From Anaeramoeba ignava (Eukaryota; Metamonada; Anaeramoebidae): a stretch of 64,000 nt of DNA. Below are positions 1 to 10,797 of the stretch, piece by piece. The DNA is taken from assembly GCA_028826165.1 (NCBI GenBank), contig JAPDFW010000125.1:592001-656000 (forward strand). Reading direction: 5' to 3'. The notes under the pieces are model-generated. The model worked only from the letters and a program-made list of their open reading frames with translations. It did no database searches and was not told the origin of the DNA. A program made the position numbers and the translations under genes. Each line of letters begins with the position of its first letter. The first letter of the stretch is position 1.

Positions 1-1074
1 CAATGACTTTATATATTGGAAAGCGAAATGCAAAACTGTTTTATCTTCGAATGAAGTTTTTGCATTAATATCAATTCCCTTCTCAATCAAATACTTGATA
101 ATTTCAAATGGCGGATTTTGAGATTGGCAAATAAAATGCAGAGCTGTTTCGTTATCTTCTGATTTTACATTAATATCATTTCCTTTCTCAACTAAATATT
201 TGATAACTTCAAGCGAAGGATTGATATTTTGACAAGCAAAATGCAAAGCAACAAGTTCATTACTATCAAACAAAGAAAAAGAATATGTTTTCCGATTAAT
301 ATCAACTCCTTTTTCAACCAAATATTTAATAGTTTCTAGTGATGAATTAAAGTTTTGGCAAGCTAAATGAAGTGTTGTTTCCTTTTCTTGTGTTTTTGCA
401 TTAATATCACATCCTTTTTCAACCAAATATTTTATAATTCCAATTGATGGATTTGCATATTTGCAAGCATAATGAAGTACTGTTTCCTTTTCTTTTGTTT
501 TTGCATTAATATCACATCCTTTTTCTACTAAATATTTGGTAACCTCAAGAGAATTTCCCCATTGACAAGCACAATGCAAAGGAGTTTTATTTGCTAATGT
601 TTTTGCATTAATATCAATTCCCTTTTCAATCAAATATTTTATGATCTCAAATGAAATATTATTGCGAAATGCATAATGAAGCACTGTTTCCTTTTCTTGT
701 GTTCTTGCATTAATATCACATCCTTTTTCTACTAAATATTTTATTATTTCAATTAAATTTTTCCGACAAGCCAAATGGAAAGCTGTTTCGTTTCCTTTTA
801 TTTTTGCATCAATATCAACTCCTTTTGAAATTAACAAATCAAGAATTCCAATTTCCAAATTGTTTATAACAGCTAAATGGAGTGAATTTTTTCCAGAATT
901 ATCAACACTATTTGGATCGGCTCCTTTTTCAATTAGTAATTCAATCATTTCTTTTGAAGAATTTTGATTAATTGCAAAATTTAAAATTGGTTTTTTATTT
1001 TCATTTAAAAATAAATCATTTGGATTTCTTAATAACTCAATATCTTTTTTTCGAATAATTTCATAAATATTCAT
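1..1074 (-). CDS. Ankyrin-repeat protein, 3' part beyond the window
   Basis: An uninterrupted reading frame of 358 codons runs leftward from an ATG at 1074 to the edge of the window without a stop, so the C-terminus is missing. From about residue 45 the protein is a row of roughly 33-residue ankyrin repeats carrying the usual TPLH/TALH, ACQ and LIEKGADI/INAK elements. Ankyrin repeats are protein-binding scaffolds, so no enzymatic role can be given. The first 40 residues (starting MNIYEIIRKK) are a short cap. Style and repeat wording closely match the large ankyrin-BTB gene at 7061, so the two are probably paralogues, and this one may also end in BTB domains outside the window. No intron was needed. 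The 150 bases upstream to the next gene are A/T-rich with nothing recognisable. Confidence 0.9.
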   Translation of the reverse strand, partial: MNIYEIIRKKDIELLRNPNDLFLNENKKPILNFAINQNSSKEMIELLIEKGADPNSVDNSGKNSLHLAVINNLEIGILDLLISKGVDIDAKIKGNETAFHLACRKNLIEIIKYLVEKGCDINARTQEKETVLHYAFRNNISFEIIKYLIEKGIDINAKTLANKTPLHCACQWGNSLEVTKYLVEKGCDINAKTKEKETVLHYACKYANPSIGIIKYLVEKGCDINAKTQEKETTLHLACQNFNSSLETIKYLVEKGVDINRKTYSFSLFDSNELVALHFACQNINPSLEVIKYLVEKGNDINVKSEDNETALHFICQSQNPPFEIIKYLIEKGIDINAKTSFEDKTVLHFAFQYIKSL

Positions 1075-1227
1075 TTTTATTAATAATATTATTATTTAAA
1101 AAATTTCAAAATGGAAAAATGAAAAAGTTTAAAAAAAGTTTAAAAAAAACCTTTTATATTTTCTTTCCCCAATTCAAAAAAAAAAACAAAATAAAAATTT
1201 CATTTCTTTTTCTTTTGTTAAAAACAA

Positions 1228-4200
1228 TCAATTGATTTGAGGAAGATAATTTTCTTTTTGGATCAAATTAAAAACATCTTGGTCTGGATTTAAAAAAGAA
1301 TCCATAACCGTTGGCAAATGTAATTGAGGGATTGAATGGAAATATTTTGCCATTGAATTGATACATCGAGCAGTTTTATTTTCTGCAATTTTTTTTCTTT
1401 CAGTTCTTGCTTGTTCGAATTTGAATCGATTAAAACCAACTTCATAAAGATGATCCAATTGATTTTCATCAAGAATTGCAATTTTCAAAGCAGAAACCCA
1501 TTTATTTCTTTGAGGACGAGAATCAGCAGCCAAATAAAGAATTTTGTCTTGAGATAACACTAAATTAAACTGGTTTTCCTTTTCTTTATGAACTGGTATT
1601 TGAACATACATTGCTGGTTCAATTGAAATTGTTCCTTGATGTTCTTGTATTCCTGGTGATACTAAAAATTCTGAGAGTTTTCGATCTTTTAATTGAAATC
1701 TTTGTGCTGTCCAGTTTTGATCTTGATCTTTTTTCCAAAGAACGTCTGATATTTCGTTTTGTTGTGTTATTTTTTTTCTTAATCGCTCTGTTTTTTTGTA
1801 TATTTTGTATTCAAAATATCCTATTCTTGTTGTTGTTACATGTGTTTCAATAAATGTACAAAATATCTGAGTACTTAAAAAGTGGTTCAAAAATGGCTAA
1901 ATTAAATATAAATATTAAATATTAAATATTAAATATTAAATATTAAATATTAAATATTAAATATTAAATATTAAAATATTAAATATTAAAATATAAATAT
2001 TAAATATATAAATATATAAATATTAAATATAAAAATATAAATTAAATATTAAATATTAAATATTAAAATATAAATATTAAAATATTAAATATAAAAATAT
2101 AAATTAAATATAAATATTAAATATTAAATATTAATAATCATTACAACACAATCTTCTGGAACTTGCTCCATAAATTTCTTCTTTTTAAAAGAAAATTTAA
2201 CTCTATCTGTAAAAGATACAAAATTCATATAATTTCTTAAAAGAGATACAAAAATACTAACCATTCCATTTCTTAAATTTTCAATTGGATCTTGAGTCTT
2301 ATTTGATTTTTTACCAAATTTATTAGTTGGAAATTTTAAACTATCCCAACTATGAATTTCAAGAAGATTTGAACGTAATGGATTTGCATGAGAACGAGAA
2401 AGTTCAGAGTGAAATTTCTGAGGAATTTTAGATATTCGAGATTTTTTAGATGGTATATTTTCTAGTTCTTCATCTTCTGATGAAGTTAAATCAGAATTTT
2501 CAAATTCAGTTTTTGGTAAAAGTATTTTTTTCGATATTTTTTGGAAATTTCCTAAACTATGTATTATTTTTTGCGTTTCTGTTTCATATTTTTTCTCTGT
2601 TTCAATATCATCTTCTTCAAATGATTCTGTTCTTTGATTTTCGTCTTCTGTTTCTAATGGATCCATTTCTAATGTTTTTGGATCTTTGTTTAATATCCAA
2701 CCTCGTATTTTATTTAGTATTCTTTGTGGAAGAAGATGCACATCTAATTGGCAATATACTTCATCATTATCAAGATCAACAATTACAGACTTTTGATAAA
2801 ATTCATTTAAAATTTAAAATTAATTTAAAATTCATTTATAAATTTAAAATTAAAATTAATTTAAAATTCATTTATAAATTTAAAATTAAAATTAATTTAA
2901 AATTCATTTATAAAATTAAAATTAAATATAAAATTAAAATTAAATATAAAATTAAAATTAAATATAAAATTAAAAATTAAAATTAAAATTAAAATTAAAA
3001 TTCAATATAAAATTAAAATTAAAAATTAAAATTAAAATTAAAATTAAAATTAAATATAAAATTAAAATTAAATATAAAATCAAAATTAAAATTCATTTAT
3101 AAATATAAAATTTTTACATCAGGTGTTAAATCTCGACCTCTTAACATTTCAGGATTGATTCCATAAAAACAAATAGTTGGGGATTCTAAATTTTCTGAAA
3201 GGGAAATTGGGAGATTTGGAATATATGGATACATCCATTCAACAGGATATATTAATGATAATAAAGCTTCACAACAAGGGACAAGCTTGAATCTTTCATG
3301 TGTTGCCATAATAATTGTTTTCTCATTAAGTATAGCCATAATTAAATAAGTTATATTATTCGCTGAAAGTGCATGAAATAAAATTTGATAATCAATCTAA
3401 AAATAGTTTTGTTAAATTCATTTTTAAATTTATTTATATTTATATTTAAATTCATTTTTAAATTCATTTTTATATTCATTTGTAAATTCATATTTAAATT
3501 CATATTTAAATTCATATTTATATTTATATTTAAATTCATTTTTAAATTCATTTTTAAATTCATATTTATATTTATTTTTAAATTTATTTTTAAATTCATT
3601 TGTAAATTCATTTGTAAATTTATTTGTAAATTTATTGAATAAAATACATCAGCAAATGGAAGTTTATCATTATCTTGATGTATTTGAGGAAATTGAATTC
3701 GAAATACACCAGAACGAACTAAAATAGGTTTTTGACCAGGAAATATTAATGGAATTTGACCTGAATCATCTAAAAGAGATTGATACAATCTTTGAGCATG
3801 AGATCCTAATTTATAAAGAAATGAATTATTTGATATTTATATTTATATTTATATTTATATTTATATTTATATTTATATTTATATTTATATTTATATTTAT
3901 ATTTATATTTATAATTATATTTATATTTATATTTATATTTATATTTATATTTATATTTATATTTATATTTATATTTATATTTATATTTATATTTATATTT
4001 ATATTTATATTTATATTTATATTTATATTTATATTTATATTTATATTTATATTTATATTTATATTTATATTTATATTTATATTTATATTTATATTTATAT
4101 TTATATTTATATTTATATTTTATATTTTTATATTTTTATTTTATATTTTATTTTTTTATATTTATATATTTTATATATTTATATTTATATTTATATTTAT

Positions 4201-4873
4201 ATTTATATTTATATTTATATTTATATTTATATTTAGATTTATATTTATATTTATATTTATATTTATATTTATATTTATATTTATATTTATATTTATATTT
4301 TGATTTATATTTTGATTTATATTTATATTTATATTTATATATTTTAATTTTTACTGGTAATTCTTCCTTTAATTTCAGAAGAAAAAGATTGAAAAAGTTC
4401 ATAAAAAGTTGCATGAAACGGACATTTAGAAACCAAACAAATACTTTCCGCACAAAAATAAGGATCTTCAGGTTCTTTATTTTTAGAATTTGAACGTGAT
4501 TTATGATGAGGAGGTCGATAACATTCAAAATAAGAAACAAAACAAGTTCCATAAATTTTTTCTTCAGGATTTGCTGATAAAACAAATTGATGAACATAAT
4601 CTTTTGGTTTTTCTTTAATAGAAACTTGTTCTGAAGGTTGACAGAATATAGAAATATTCTCTGGAACTTGATCTCGCAAATCTGGTATTAACATCTTAAT
4701 ATTTGGTGTTAATTCTTTTTATTTTTTTATTATTATTTTTTTATTATTATTTTTTTATTATTATTTTTTTATTATTTTTTATTATTTTTTATTATTTTAC
4801 TTTTCTTTTCTTTCCTTTTTTGTTCATCGAAATCAACTCCTGATATAATTATATATTCAAAAAGTTGTTTCAT
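1228..4873 (-). CDS. DENN-domain (u/c/dDENN) protein with C-terminal PH domain
   Basis: Six exons join in frame to a 727-residue protein: 4873-4801, 4714-4355, 3805-3648, 3396-3118, 2789-2145 and 1896-1228. Residues 1-140 are the uDENN module (start MKQLFEYIIISG; later FVLSANPEEKIYGTCF). Residues 150-350 are the cDENN core (ALLSLIYPVEW, YIPNLP, VIVDLDNDEVY). Residues 465-530 are dDENN (FVSLLRNYMNF, then across a splice FLNHFLSTQIFCTFIE). Residues 545-650 look like a PH domain ending in the expected tryptophan (RNKWVSALKIAI). DENN proteins are usually Rab guanine-nucleotide exchange factors acting on membranes; a PH domain would help membrane targeting. The five introns are nearly pure A/T repeats. 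All junction phases agree and dDENN is only continuous after splicing, which supports the model. Which Rab it serves cannot be told. Confidence 0.9.
3806..4354. repeat. Intron 2 of the DENN gene: ATATTT hexamer array
   Basis: Almost the whole intron is a run of the hexamer ATATTT (AAATAT in the transcript), with a few interruptions around 4120-4170. It yields long false open frames of Ile-Phe or Tyr-Lys dipeptides. Other introns of the same gene carry different simple units (ATTAAAT in 1897-2144, AAATTA-like units in 2790-3117, AATTCAT/AATTTAT units in 3397-3647). Confidence 0.95.
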
Positions 4874-4962
4874 TTCAAAAATAAAAATAAAAATAAAAGA
4901 AAAAAAAATGAAATGAAAAAATGAAAAATCATTTTTTTCTTTTCTTTTCATTTTTTTTTCTT

Positions 4963-5805
4963 ATGAATTTTGATCAAGCTCAAATTCTTTCAAAAGAATT
5001 AAAAATTAAAGATTCAGTTTTAGAACTTCTTAATAAATCAACAAAAGAAACAGAACTTTTTTCAAAAAGTTTTATTGGAATAAAAACAATTGGAAAATGT
5101 GTTGATGTGTAAATAAATAAATAATAAAATAATAAATAAATAATAATAAATAATAAAATAATAAAATTATTATATTTCAAGTTATGATGGAGATACAGTT
5201 AAAGTTGTAATTCCGATTTATAATTATTCTTTAGTTAAACAATTTTCTTGTAGAATTTATGGAGTTGATACTCCAGAACTTCGTCCAAAAGGTTTATAAA
5301 TTAATTTTTAAATTTTTTTTAATATTTTTTAATAATTTAATTTTTAAAAAAATTAGGAATTGGAAAAGAAGATCCAAATTCAGAAAATTATAAAAAATTA
5401 CAAAGAGAAAGAGAAGCAGGTTTAAAATCAAAGGAATTTGTTGAAAAATTAATTTTAGAAAAATTTGTAAAATTAGAAATAAAAGGATTTGATAAATATG
5501 GAAGATTACTTGCAGATATTTTAATAAATGATCCAAAAAATAAAACAAAAGAAATTAATCTTGCAGAATTATTAATTTCAAAAGGATTAGGTGTTTATTA
5601 TGATGGAGGAACAAAAACTGGATTTGAAGAAAAACCAAAAGAAAAAACTAAAACTAAAACAACAACAAAACAAAAAGAAAAACCAAAAGAAAAAACTAAA
5701 ACTAAAACTAAAACAACAACAAAAGAAAAAACTAAAACAAATCAAAAAGAAAAACCAAAAGCTAAATCAACAAAAGCAAAAACAAAAACAAATTCCAAAA
5801 AATAA
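4963..5805 (+). CDS. Staphylococcal-nuclease-like (thermonuclease) protein, copy 1
   Basis: Three exons (4963-5108, 5182-5291, 5357-5805) give 234 residues. The fold signature of SNase-type nucleases is complete: YDGDTVK at 50-56, RIYGVDTPE at 73-81 and DKYGR at 131-135. These match the family's catalytic Arg, calcium-binding Asp, catalytic Glu and second catalytic Arg with correct spacing (Arg73, Asp78, Glu81, Arg135). The family cleaves DNA or RNA with Ca2+. The tail after about residue 178 is a Lys/Thr-rich repeat, probably disordered. I chose the ATG at 4963 because copy 2 shares it; an in-frame ATG at 4921 would add 14 residues rich in Phe that could act as a signal sequence in this copy only. 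The YYDGGTK motif also occurs in SNase proteins of large DNA viruses and other protists, so transfer is possible but unproven. Confidence 0.88.
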
Positions 5806-5897
5806 AAGGGAATGAAATTGGAAATAAATAATTCCAAATCTTTTTTTTTTCCGATTTTGAAAAATCATTTTTTTCTTTTCATTTCATTTTTTTTCTT

Positions 5898-6714
5898 ATG
5901 AATTTTAATCAAGCTCAAATTCTTTCAAAAGAATTAAAAATTAAAGATTCAGTTTTAGAACTACTTAATAAATCAACAAAAGAAACAGAACTTTTTTCAA
6001 AAAGTTTTATTGGAATAAAAACAATTGGAAAATGTGTTGATGTGTAAATAAATAAATAAATAAATAATAAAATAATAAAATTAAAATTTATTATATTTCA
6101 AGTTATGATGGAGATACAGTTAAAGTTGTAATTCCGATTTATAATTATTCTTTAGTTAAACAATTTTCTTGTAGAATTTATGGAGTTGATACTCCAGAAC
6201 TTCGTCCAAAAGGTTTATAAATTAATTTTTAAATTTTTTAATATTTTTTTTAATAATTTAATTTTTAAAAAAATTAGGAATTGGAAAAGAAGATCCAAAT
6301 TCAGAAAAATATAAAAAATTACAAAGAGAAAGAGAAGCAGGTTTAAAATCAAAAGAATTTGTTGAAAAATTAATTTTAGAAAAATTTGTAAAATTAGAAA
6401 TAAAAGGATTTGATAAATATGGAAGATTACTTGCAGATATTTTAATAAATGATCCAAAAAATAAAACAAAAGAAATTAATCTTGCAGAATTATTAATTTC
6501 AAAAGGATTAGGTGTTTATTATGATGGAGGAACAAAAATTGGATTTGAAGAAAAACCAAAAAGAAAACAAATTAAAAAAAGAAAACAAAATAATCAAATT
6601 GAAAATCAAAAAGGAAAACAAAAAACAAATCAAAATCAAAATCAAAATCAAAATCAAAAAAGAAATAAAAGAAAAATTCCAAAAGAAACAAAAGAAAATT
6701 CAAAATGTTTTTAA
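5898..6714 (+). CDS. Staphylococcal-nuclease-like protein, copy 2
   Basis: Exons 5898-6043, 6103-6212 and 6278-6714 give 230 residues. The first two exons have the same lengths as in copy 1 (146 and 110 nt), and the coding sequence is nearly identical through the motif YYDGGTK; even the introns are alike. All catalytic residues (YDGDT, R..VDTPE, DKYGR) are kept. The C-terminal tail has diverged completely: copy 1 has Lys-Thr repeats, whereas this one has Lys-Arg-Gln and then Asn-Gln repeats, apparently after a one-base change in an A run shifted the frame of the tail. The copies are offset by 935 bases, marking a recent tandem duplication. The in-frame upstream ATG of copy 1 is TTG here and does not stay open, so no signal-like extension is possible. 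Confidence 0.88.
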
Positions 6715-7060
6715 AAAAAAAAAAATTATTAAAAAAAAATTTTTTTTTTCATTTTTTCACTTCTCTTTGAATTTTTTTTATTGTTATAATTTTGATTAGA
6801 AATGTTTTTTTTCTTTTCAAAATTTTGATTAACAATAAAACAATCCTTAAAATTAAATTAAGTGAATTGATAAATTATTCAAAGAAAGATTTTTGCGAAT
6901 CCATTGCTCACGAATAAAGAAAATAAACACTATTCTTTATTCGTTTCATATTGTTCGCAATAATTTTTAATTTATAATTTTTTAAAAAAATATTTTTTTT
7001 TTCATTTTTTTTTTTTCATTTTTTTTTCCATTCATTTTAAAAAAAGAAAAAGAAAAAGAA
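6715..7060. other. Intergenic stretch between nuclease copy 2 and the ankyrin-BTB gene
   Basis: Both flanking genes run rightward. The stretch contains A and T runs, an imperfect inverted repeat at 6893-6960 (listed separately) and a purine run just before the ATG at 7061. No open frame or RNA gene was seen. Confidence 0.7.
6893..6960. repeat. Imperfect long inverted repeat (hairpin)
   Basis: Outer arms TTGCGAA (6893-6899) and TTCGCAA (6954-6960) enclose inner arms CGAATAAAGAA (6911-6921) and TTCTTTATTCG (6933-6943), both perfectly complementary, leaving an 11-base loop. It contains several CG steps, which are rare here. It could be a transcript 3'-end hairpin, a regulatory element or the relic of a small mobile element; no target-site duplication was made out. 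Confidence 0.6.
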
Positions 7061-10000
7061 ATGGAAATGGATTTTTGGGATGCTATTGAAAAAAATAACT
7101 TAGAATTCCTAAAACAAATTAAATCAATTAAAGGAAAAAATTCACAAATTTTAGATCGTTTAATTCAACAAAAAACTTCTATTGAAATTATAAGGATTTT
7201 AATTAAGAAAGGGATAGAATTAAATATATTGGATTTATCACAAAGAAATGCACTTCATTTAGCAATTATAAATCATTCAGAAATTGAACTTATTGATTTA
7301 TTAATTCTCAGTGGAGTCAAAACTACTCAAAAAGACAATAAAAACAACGAACCAATTCATTATGCTGTTCAATATTTCCAAGGAAAAGAAAGCAAAAAAA
7401 TTGTTTCTTTACTTCTTGAAAATGGAGCATCTGTGAATGTGAAAAATTCCCAAAACGAAACACCTTTGCATATTGCTTGTCAACACCAAAAATCACTTGA
7501 AGTGGTTATGTTTCTTATCCAAAAAGGAGCAAAAGTAAACTCAACTAATCATCAAAAGGAAACACCTTTACATTTTGCTGCTGAAAATAACCAATATGAA
7601 ATTGTGAAATTTCTTCTTCAAAGAAATGCCCTTTTGAATCAAACAACAAGATATACAAACCAAACACCTTTGCATTTTGTTTGCCAACGAAAAGATGATC
7701 CAATCGATGTTATCAAACTACTTGTTGAAAAAGGAGCTGATGTGAATGCAAAAACAAAAGCAAGTGAAACACCTCTGCATTTTGTTTGTCAATATAAAAA
7801 TTCACTTGAGATCATCAAACTTTTGATTGAAAAAGGAGCTGATGTGAATGCAAAAACGTTTAGAAACGAAACACCTCTGCATTTTGCTTGTCAATATAAA
7901 AATTCAGTCGAGGTGATCAATTTTTTGATTGAAAAAGGAGCTGATGTAAATTTATATAACGCAACGCAAGAAACACTTCTCCATATTGTTTGCAAAGAAG
8001 GTCAAATTGAAATTGCAAGAAAACTTGTGGAAAATGGAGCCGATATACACGCAAAAAACAATTATAACGAGACTCCATTGCACATTGCGTTTCAATTCAC
8101 TAAATCTTTCGATATTGCACTTTTTTTAATTGAAAAAGGAGCCGATGTGGATTCCAAAACTAGTCAAAATGAAACCTCTCTTCATTTTGTTTGCAAGAGC
8201 CAATATTCAACTGATGCTATAGAACTAGTTATTGAAAAGACAAAAGATATAAATGCAAAAACAGATAGAAACGAAACACCTTTGCATTTTGCTTGTCAAT
8301 ACCAGAATTCAGTTGATGTTATCAGGCTACTTATTGAAAAAGGAGCAGATTTAAAAATAAAAAACAAGAGAAAGGAGACGCCCTTGCATTTTGCTTGTCG
8401 GCATCAAAGACCACTTGAAATTATAAAATTTCTTGTTGAAAAGGGAGATGATGTAAATGCAAAAAATACTAATAATGAAACGCCTTTGCATTTTGCTTGT
8501 AAATACAAAAATTCACTTGAAACTGTTAACTTTTTGATTGGAAAAGGAGCTGTTGTAAACGTAGATAATCAAAAGAACGAAACTCCCTCTTCATATTGCC
8601 TGCAAAGAAAACAATATTGAAATTATAAGATTACTTTTGAAAGCTGGAGCCAATATTCATGCGCAAAATTCAAGACAACAAAAACCATTTGATCTTGCCA
8701 TTCTATTAAATTCAACGGAAATGATGGAAATTTTTATTGATGCCGGAGTTGATCCAAATACAAAAAATGCTGAAAACAAAACATTTTTGGAAAAAGCACT
8801 TGAATATAAATCATATCAAATGATAACTTTTCTTGTTGAAAAAGGAGCTAATGTGGATATTAATACAACAAAAAAAGAACCTTTTTTGCATAGTGTTTTG
8901 AAGAATGAAGAATTATTTGAGATTTTGAAATTTTTAGTTAAAAAAGGAGCCAATGTAAACTCAAAAAGTTCTGATCAAAAAACTCCTTTGGATATTGCTT
9001 TAACCCAAAATTCATTTGAAGTTATCAAATTTCTTGTTGAGAATGGAGCTGATATCAACGGGAAAGGTCCTTATGGAGCAAGTAATTTTGAAACTGCAAT
9101 TCGTTATTCTTCAATAGAAGTGATTGAACTTTTCGTGAAAAAAGGAGCCAATATTAAAGAAAAAACTATATATGGAGAAACATATATAAACTTCGCGTTG
9201 GAAAAAGGATCGTTTGAGATTCTTAAGATTCTTGTAGAAAATGGAGCCGATGTGAATGAAAAATCGGGAAGTTATTATCCTCTCGAATATTCATTAAAAT
9301 ATCGCAGTTTTGAATTCACAGAATTTCTTGTGAGAAATGGAGCTAAAATTAACATCAACGATTACAAAGGAATTCCCCTTTTTCTTGTTGCTTGCAAACA
9401 CAAATCGATAAAAACATTAAATTTTCTTGTTGAAAATGGAGCTGATGTTTTTGTCCAAAGCAAAGATAACGAAAATGCGCTCCATTTCGCAATGAACAGA
9501 AATCAGTTATCTTTAGGAGTTGTCAAGTTTCTTGCTGGACATGGAATTGATTTTAATTTAACCAATTCACGCGGCGAAACACCTTTGTGTCTTGCAATAA
9601 CAAAAAACCACAGAAAAATAATTTCATTTCTGCTCATGAATAATGCAGATATTTCCTATTTAAAAGACCAAAATTACACAAAAGATTTTCTTGAAATATT
9701 TTCTCGGGTTTATTCAATTAATCACGACTTGAATAATTTGTTAATTTCAGACTATTTTTTCGACTTCCAGATTCAATCCAATGATTCTTCCAAATTTAAT
9801 GTTCACAAATTGATTTTATTGACAAGATTTGATAATGATAATTCGCTTTTGCAAAAATTCATCAATGTTTGCAATCAAAAATCACAAGAATCTGTGAAAT
9901 TTGCTTTGAGTTTTCTTTACACTGGATTTCTTGATTTCGAAACATATGCACATAAACTAATTGAAAAAAATCAAACAATTTCTTACAAACATGATAAATC

Positions 10001-10514
10001 ATCAGTAGAATTACAATACAAGTCTCAAAAAGATGAACAAATTCTCATTTTGGAAGGAATTCAAAAAGAAAAAGAAAGAAAACAAAATGAACTTATGGAA
10101 GAATTTTTTAAAGAAGTTGGACTCGATTCAAATTGGATTGAATCAAAAAGAGGAAGAAAAGGAATCTTGAAAGATTTCCATAAATTATATCTAGATGAAT
10201 CAACAAAAGATTTTACAATCATTTGTTCAAATGGAAAAGAAATTAAAATTCATCGATTCATTTTGATAATAAGAAGTGAATTATATAAAGGAATGTTTGC
10301 ATTAAATGTTCAAGATAAATCTAATCAAGTCCATGATTATTCAGGAAAATCTTTTGAAACTTTAAACGAATTGGTTTATTTTTTTTATCATGATGAAATT
10401 AATGAAAATCGATTCACTCCAAAAATTATTGAAGAATTTGAAGATGTTGAAGATTATTTTCAATTAAATCAAAATTCAATTTTAAAGTTTTGTTTAGAGA
10501 ATTTAGAAAATTAA
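7061..10514 (+). CDS. Large ankyrin-repeat protein with C-terminal BTB domains (one apparent frameshift)
   Basis: Two overlapping reading frames, 7061-8620 (519 aa) and the frame ending at 10514 (625 aa listed from 8637), are clearly one gene of about 1,150 residues. Ankyrin repeats (TPLHFACQ, LIEKGADVNAK) run from residue 35 to about 860 and continue in the second frame in the middle of a repeat. The break is an extra C in CCC at 8585-8587: without it the repeat reads TPLHIACKENN. After the repeats comes a degenerate BTB-like segment (YFFDFQIQ, KFNVHKLILL) and a clearer BTB domain (DFTIICSNGKEIKIHRFILI, then VYFFYHDE). Ankyrin-BTB proteins often act as adaptors for Cullin-3 ubiquitin ligases; that role is inferred. 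The frameshift may be a sequencing error, a recoding site or a real disabling mutation. No intron is needed. The start at 7061 follows a purine-rich leader. Confidence 0.82.
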
Positions 10515-10797
10515 ATTCAAATTCAATTTCAAATTCAAATTCAATAAAATTTTAAAATTTGAAAAAAATTTGTTTTTGGTTTTTTTAGTTCATTTTGAAA
10601 AATAAATGAACTAAAAAAACAGAAATTTGGAATTTGGATTCATTGAGAATTTTGAAAAAGAAAAAATTTGAAAAAAAAAAAAATAGAAAAAGAAGTGAAG
10701 AAAAAAAAAATAGAAGAAGAAAAAGAAGTGAAAAAAAATTGAATTGAAAAGAAAAAAATAGGTTGAATTGAATTGAAATGAAAAAGAGAAGAGTTGC

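Noticed and set aside
2124-2741. Separate 205-residue protein
   Set aside because: It is exon 5 of the DENN gene; its C-terminal dDENN motif continues across a phase-matched intron into the next exon.
3749-4303. Long frame of alternating Ile-Phe on the plus strand (and similar ones at 12516, 53536, 53553, 13675, 28947, 30459, 30947, 60592-61000)
   Set aside because: They are stop-free translations of intronic or coding hexamer arrays, not genes.
5294-5548. Antisense frames across both nuclease copies (also 6215-6469)
   Set aside because: They overlap the conserved SNase exons in reverse and appear twice only because the gene is duplicated.
5591-5815. Lys-Gln-rich frame starting MFIMMEEQ (and 6512-6799)
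   Set aside because: Out-of-frame reading of the nuclease C-terminal tails; the spliced frame with catalytic motifs is the real one.
8600-8637. A short intron instead of a frameshift in the ankyrin-BTB gene
   Set aside because: No GT..AG pair of realistic length restores the repeat; deletion of a single C does so without loss of residues.
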